Below are positions 48,001 through 49,514 of a stretch of DNA of 49,514 nt, one piece after another (the first letter of the stretch is position 1; every line of letters starts with the position of its first letter). A program made the position numbers and the translations under genes. A model generated the notes under the pieces. It was not told the origin of the DNA. It did no database searches and saw only the letters and a program-made list of their open reading frames with translations. The DNA is from Planctomycetota bacterium (lineage in GTDB: Bacteria; Planctomycetota; JAJSAM01; JAJVHW01). The stretch covers positions 1 through 49,514 of the forward strand of contig JAJVHW010000072.1 of the NCBI GenBank assembly GCA_022072415.1, given 5' to 3'.

Positions 48001-49514
48001 TCAGAACTCGCGGTCGACGGCGCGGCGCGCGGCCTCGCGGACCTCGTCGGGGCCGAGGCGGTCGAGTTGCTGGAGCAGGTTCGCGCCGGCGCGGACCGAA
48101 GGGAACGACGCGGGGTCGCGGGCGATCTCGAGAAGGAACGCCTCCGTCATCCGGCGGTAGCCGGCCGCGTGCGGCGCGTCGCCCTCGCGCGCCGGAAGGA
48201 ACGAGACGAGCGCCGCGAGCGCCGCGCGCGGGTCGTCGGCGTCCACGATGGACAGGAGCGCGGCGCGGCCCTCGAGGGTCTGCTCCATCGATTCCGCGCC
48301 GAAGCCGTGGGAGAGCGCGAACGCGAGGTTCCGGAGCGGATGCGCAAGGATCGGCAGCATGTCGGCGGCGTCCATCGCATGGACGCGCTCGTGGCGGCGC
48401 ACCGCGTCGAGCAGCAGTTCCTCCCTGCGGCGGCCCGCGGGCAGCGACTCCTCGATCCTGCGCGAGACCTCCGAGGGCGTGTCGAGCGCGAGGAGTTCCC
48501 CGCGCGACGCGGCGGCGCGCTCGACCAGAGGGAAGCCCGCGTCCGCGGGGCGCGGCGTGCGGAGGACCGAGTCGATCTGGACGAGGACCACGTCGTCGAG
48601 CGTGATCCCTGCGAGGCCGGTGCGCAGACCGTTCACGCCTTCCGGGAGCCCCTCCGCGTCGATCACGTGTTCGTCGATCCGCACCGTGCGGTCGAGCACG
48701 CGGACGTCCGCGCCCCGCCGGAGCGCGACGAGCCGCCCCGCGACGACGTCCGCGGCGCGTCCGCTCCTGCCGCCGACCACGAGGACCATCCCGAACCGCG
48801 ACGGCACGTCGCGGAACGCGCCGGCGCCTTCGGTGGAGCACGCGAAGCTCCCGAGGAGCGGGTACGACCGCTCCGACGCGCCCTCGGTGAGGTCGAGGCC
48901 GAGGCGCGCCGTCGATGCGTTCCGCACCACGGTCATCGCGTCGTCCGCGTCGTCGTCGTCTCCTGCGCGGCTCCTCCGCCGCGCATCGCGCGACCACGCG
49001 GCGACGTCGTCGAGGAACGCGCGGAACCCGGCGAGCTCCGCGCAGAGCGCCGCCGCCTCGGGGTCGCCGTCCCGCGCCGCCGGGGACGCGACCGTGCGGG
49101 CCTCGTCGATCCAGCCGACGGACGACATCGCACGCGCCAACCGGATTCGCTCCGCGGGCCCCGCCGTCGCCGCGAACGCGTCCCGCGCCGCGCGGACTTC
49201 TTCCCACGCGCCGGACACCTCGCCGGCTTCGCCCGCGAGCGCGGCGTACGCGAGACCTCCGTCCACCGCATCGAGGATGCGTCCCGCGGCGACGCGCGTC
49301 CGCCGGAGCGGACCCGCGGTGTCGCCGGAGAGCAGTCCGCCGCGGGCCGCCGCCTCCAGCGCCTCGACGGCCTCGTCGTGCCGCCCGAGCGCGGTGAGCA
49401 CCCGGCCGCGGAGGAACTCCACCACCGCGGGGAATCCGGCTTCGGTGCGGACCGAGTCCGCGGCGCGGAGCGCCTCCTCGAGATGCAGCGGCGAACCGTG
49501 GCGCTCGAGGAGGC
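48001..49514 (-). CDS. TPR protein with HExxH motif (N-terminus off window)
   Basis: The frame is open from the right edge to the stop at 48001, so the start is missing; a GTG at 49425 is not needed because the coding pattern continues upstream (HGSPLHLEEALRAADSV). The visible part starts with TPR repeats (VEFLRGRVLTALGRHDEAVE). A middle region follows with beta pieces (RFGMVLVVGG, RGADVRVLDRTVRIDEH). The C-terminal helical domain contains HERVH (48379-48393), the HExxH of zinc peptidases, then MLPILAHPLRNLAFALSHGF. Some M48/M1-like domains follow TPRs in this way. Activity is inferred from the motif alone. Confidence 0.7.
   Translation of the reverse strand, partial: LLERHGSPLHLEEALRAADSVRTEAGFPAVVEFLRGRVLTALGRHDEAVEALEAAARGGLLSGDTAGPLRRTRVAAGRILDAVDGGLAYAALAGEAGEVSGAWEEVRAARDAFAATAGPAERIRLARAMSSVGWIDEARTVASPAARDGDPEAAALCAELAGFRAFLDDVAAWSRDARRRSRAGDDDDADDAMTVVRNASTARLGLDLTEGASERSYPLLGSFACSTEGAGAFRDVPSRFGMVLVVGGRSGRAADVVAGRLVALRRGADVRVLDRTVRIDEHVIDAEGLPEGVNGLRTGLAGITLDDVVLVQIDSVLRTPRPADAGFPLVERAAASRGELLALDTPSEVSRRIEESLPAGRRREELLLDAVRRHERVHAMDAADMLPILAHPLRNLAFALSHGFGAESMEQTLEGRAALLSIVDADDPRAALAALVSFLPAREGDAPHAAGYRRMTEAFLLEIARDPASFPSVRAGANLLQQLDRLGPDEVREAARRAVDREF

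Noticed and set aside
47924-48160. 78-codon plus-strand frame between the M24 gene and the TPR gene
   Set aside because: It overlaps the 3' end of the TPR gene antisense and has a random, arginine/serine-rich composition.

Overview
The window is very GC-rich (roughly 70% by eye) and almost entirely coding, with genes on both strands. It carries BY-kinase/Wza-type polysaccharide export genes, a System I cytochrome c maturation operon, many TPR and HEAT-repeat secreted proteins, and a recurring motif of the type LTGQxFxxDPxxWxxWW. This mix points to a Gram-negative aerobic or facultative bacterium, most likely a poorly cultured Planctomycetota-like lineage. That assignment is inference: no rRNA, tRNA or other direct phylogenetic marker was seen. 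No CRISPR array, intact transposase or prophage was found.

Layout. 1-6680 (minus): exopolysaccharide block, read leftwards: FecR-domain protein, outer-membrane beta-barrel, Wza-like export protein, Wzc-like tyrosine kinase, then a membrane TPR protein running off the left edge. A 238-bp element bounded by 30-bp inverted repeats lies between barrel and export gene. 6838-13501 (minus): a tightly packed housekeeping run: 2OG-Fe(II) oxygenase, OsmC-like protein, glycosyltransferase, moaC, moaB, asd, accB, accC. 13590-20222 (plus): lipoprotein, di-heme cytochrome c peroxidase fused to a TPR region, malic enzyme/phosphotransacetylase, PEGA lipoprotein. 20279-20815 (minus): hpt. 20918-28993 (plus): folD, then a nine-gene cytochrome c maturation operon (ccmE, F, H, I-like, a novel membrane protein, ccmA, B, C, D), all joined by start/stop overlaps. 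29005-33287 (minus): polyprenyl synthase, small unknown proteins, sucD and sucC. 33487-39162: lipoprotein, a gene-poor gap, and a HEAT/vWA cluster on both strands. 39236-43363 (plus): a WP-motif lipoprotein and an MlaE-MlaF-MlaD lipid transporter. 43350-43988 (minus): ribE. 44160-47871 (plus): trmD, rplS, UPF0102 gene, PTS EIIA, M24 aminopeptidase. 48001-end (minus): a TPR protein with an HExxH motif.

How it fits together. The ccm operon would mature the c-type hemes of the neighbouring peroxidase and other cytochromes. The left block assembles and exports a capsule or exopolysaccharide. The mla block maintains the outer membrane. The most general signal is a promoter pattern: at eight gene starts a TAnnnT hexamer lies only 6-8 nt before the start codon, which predicts leaderless transcripts. 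Genes whose hexamer lies 30-75 nt upstream instead have a Shine-Dalgarno sequence. Other notable points are a FolD whose catalytic lysine position is Gln, a CxxxY-type CcmE, a 13-bp tandem repeat ahead of rplS, and hexapeptide repeats inside the M24 peptidase.
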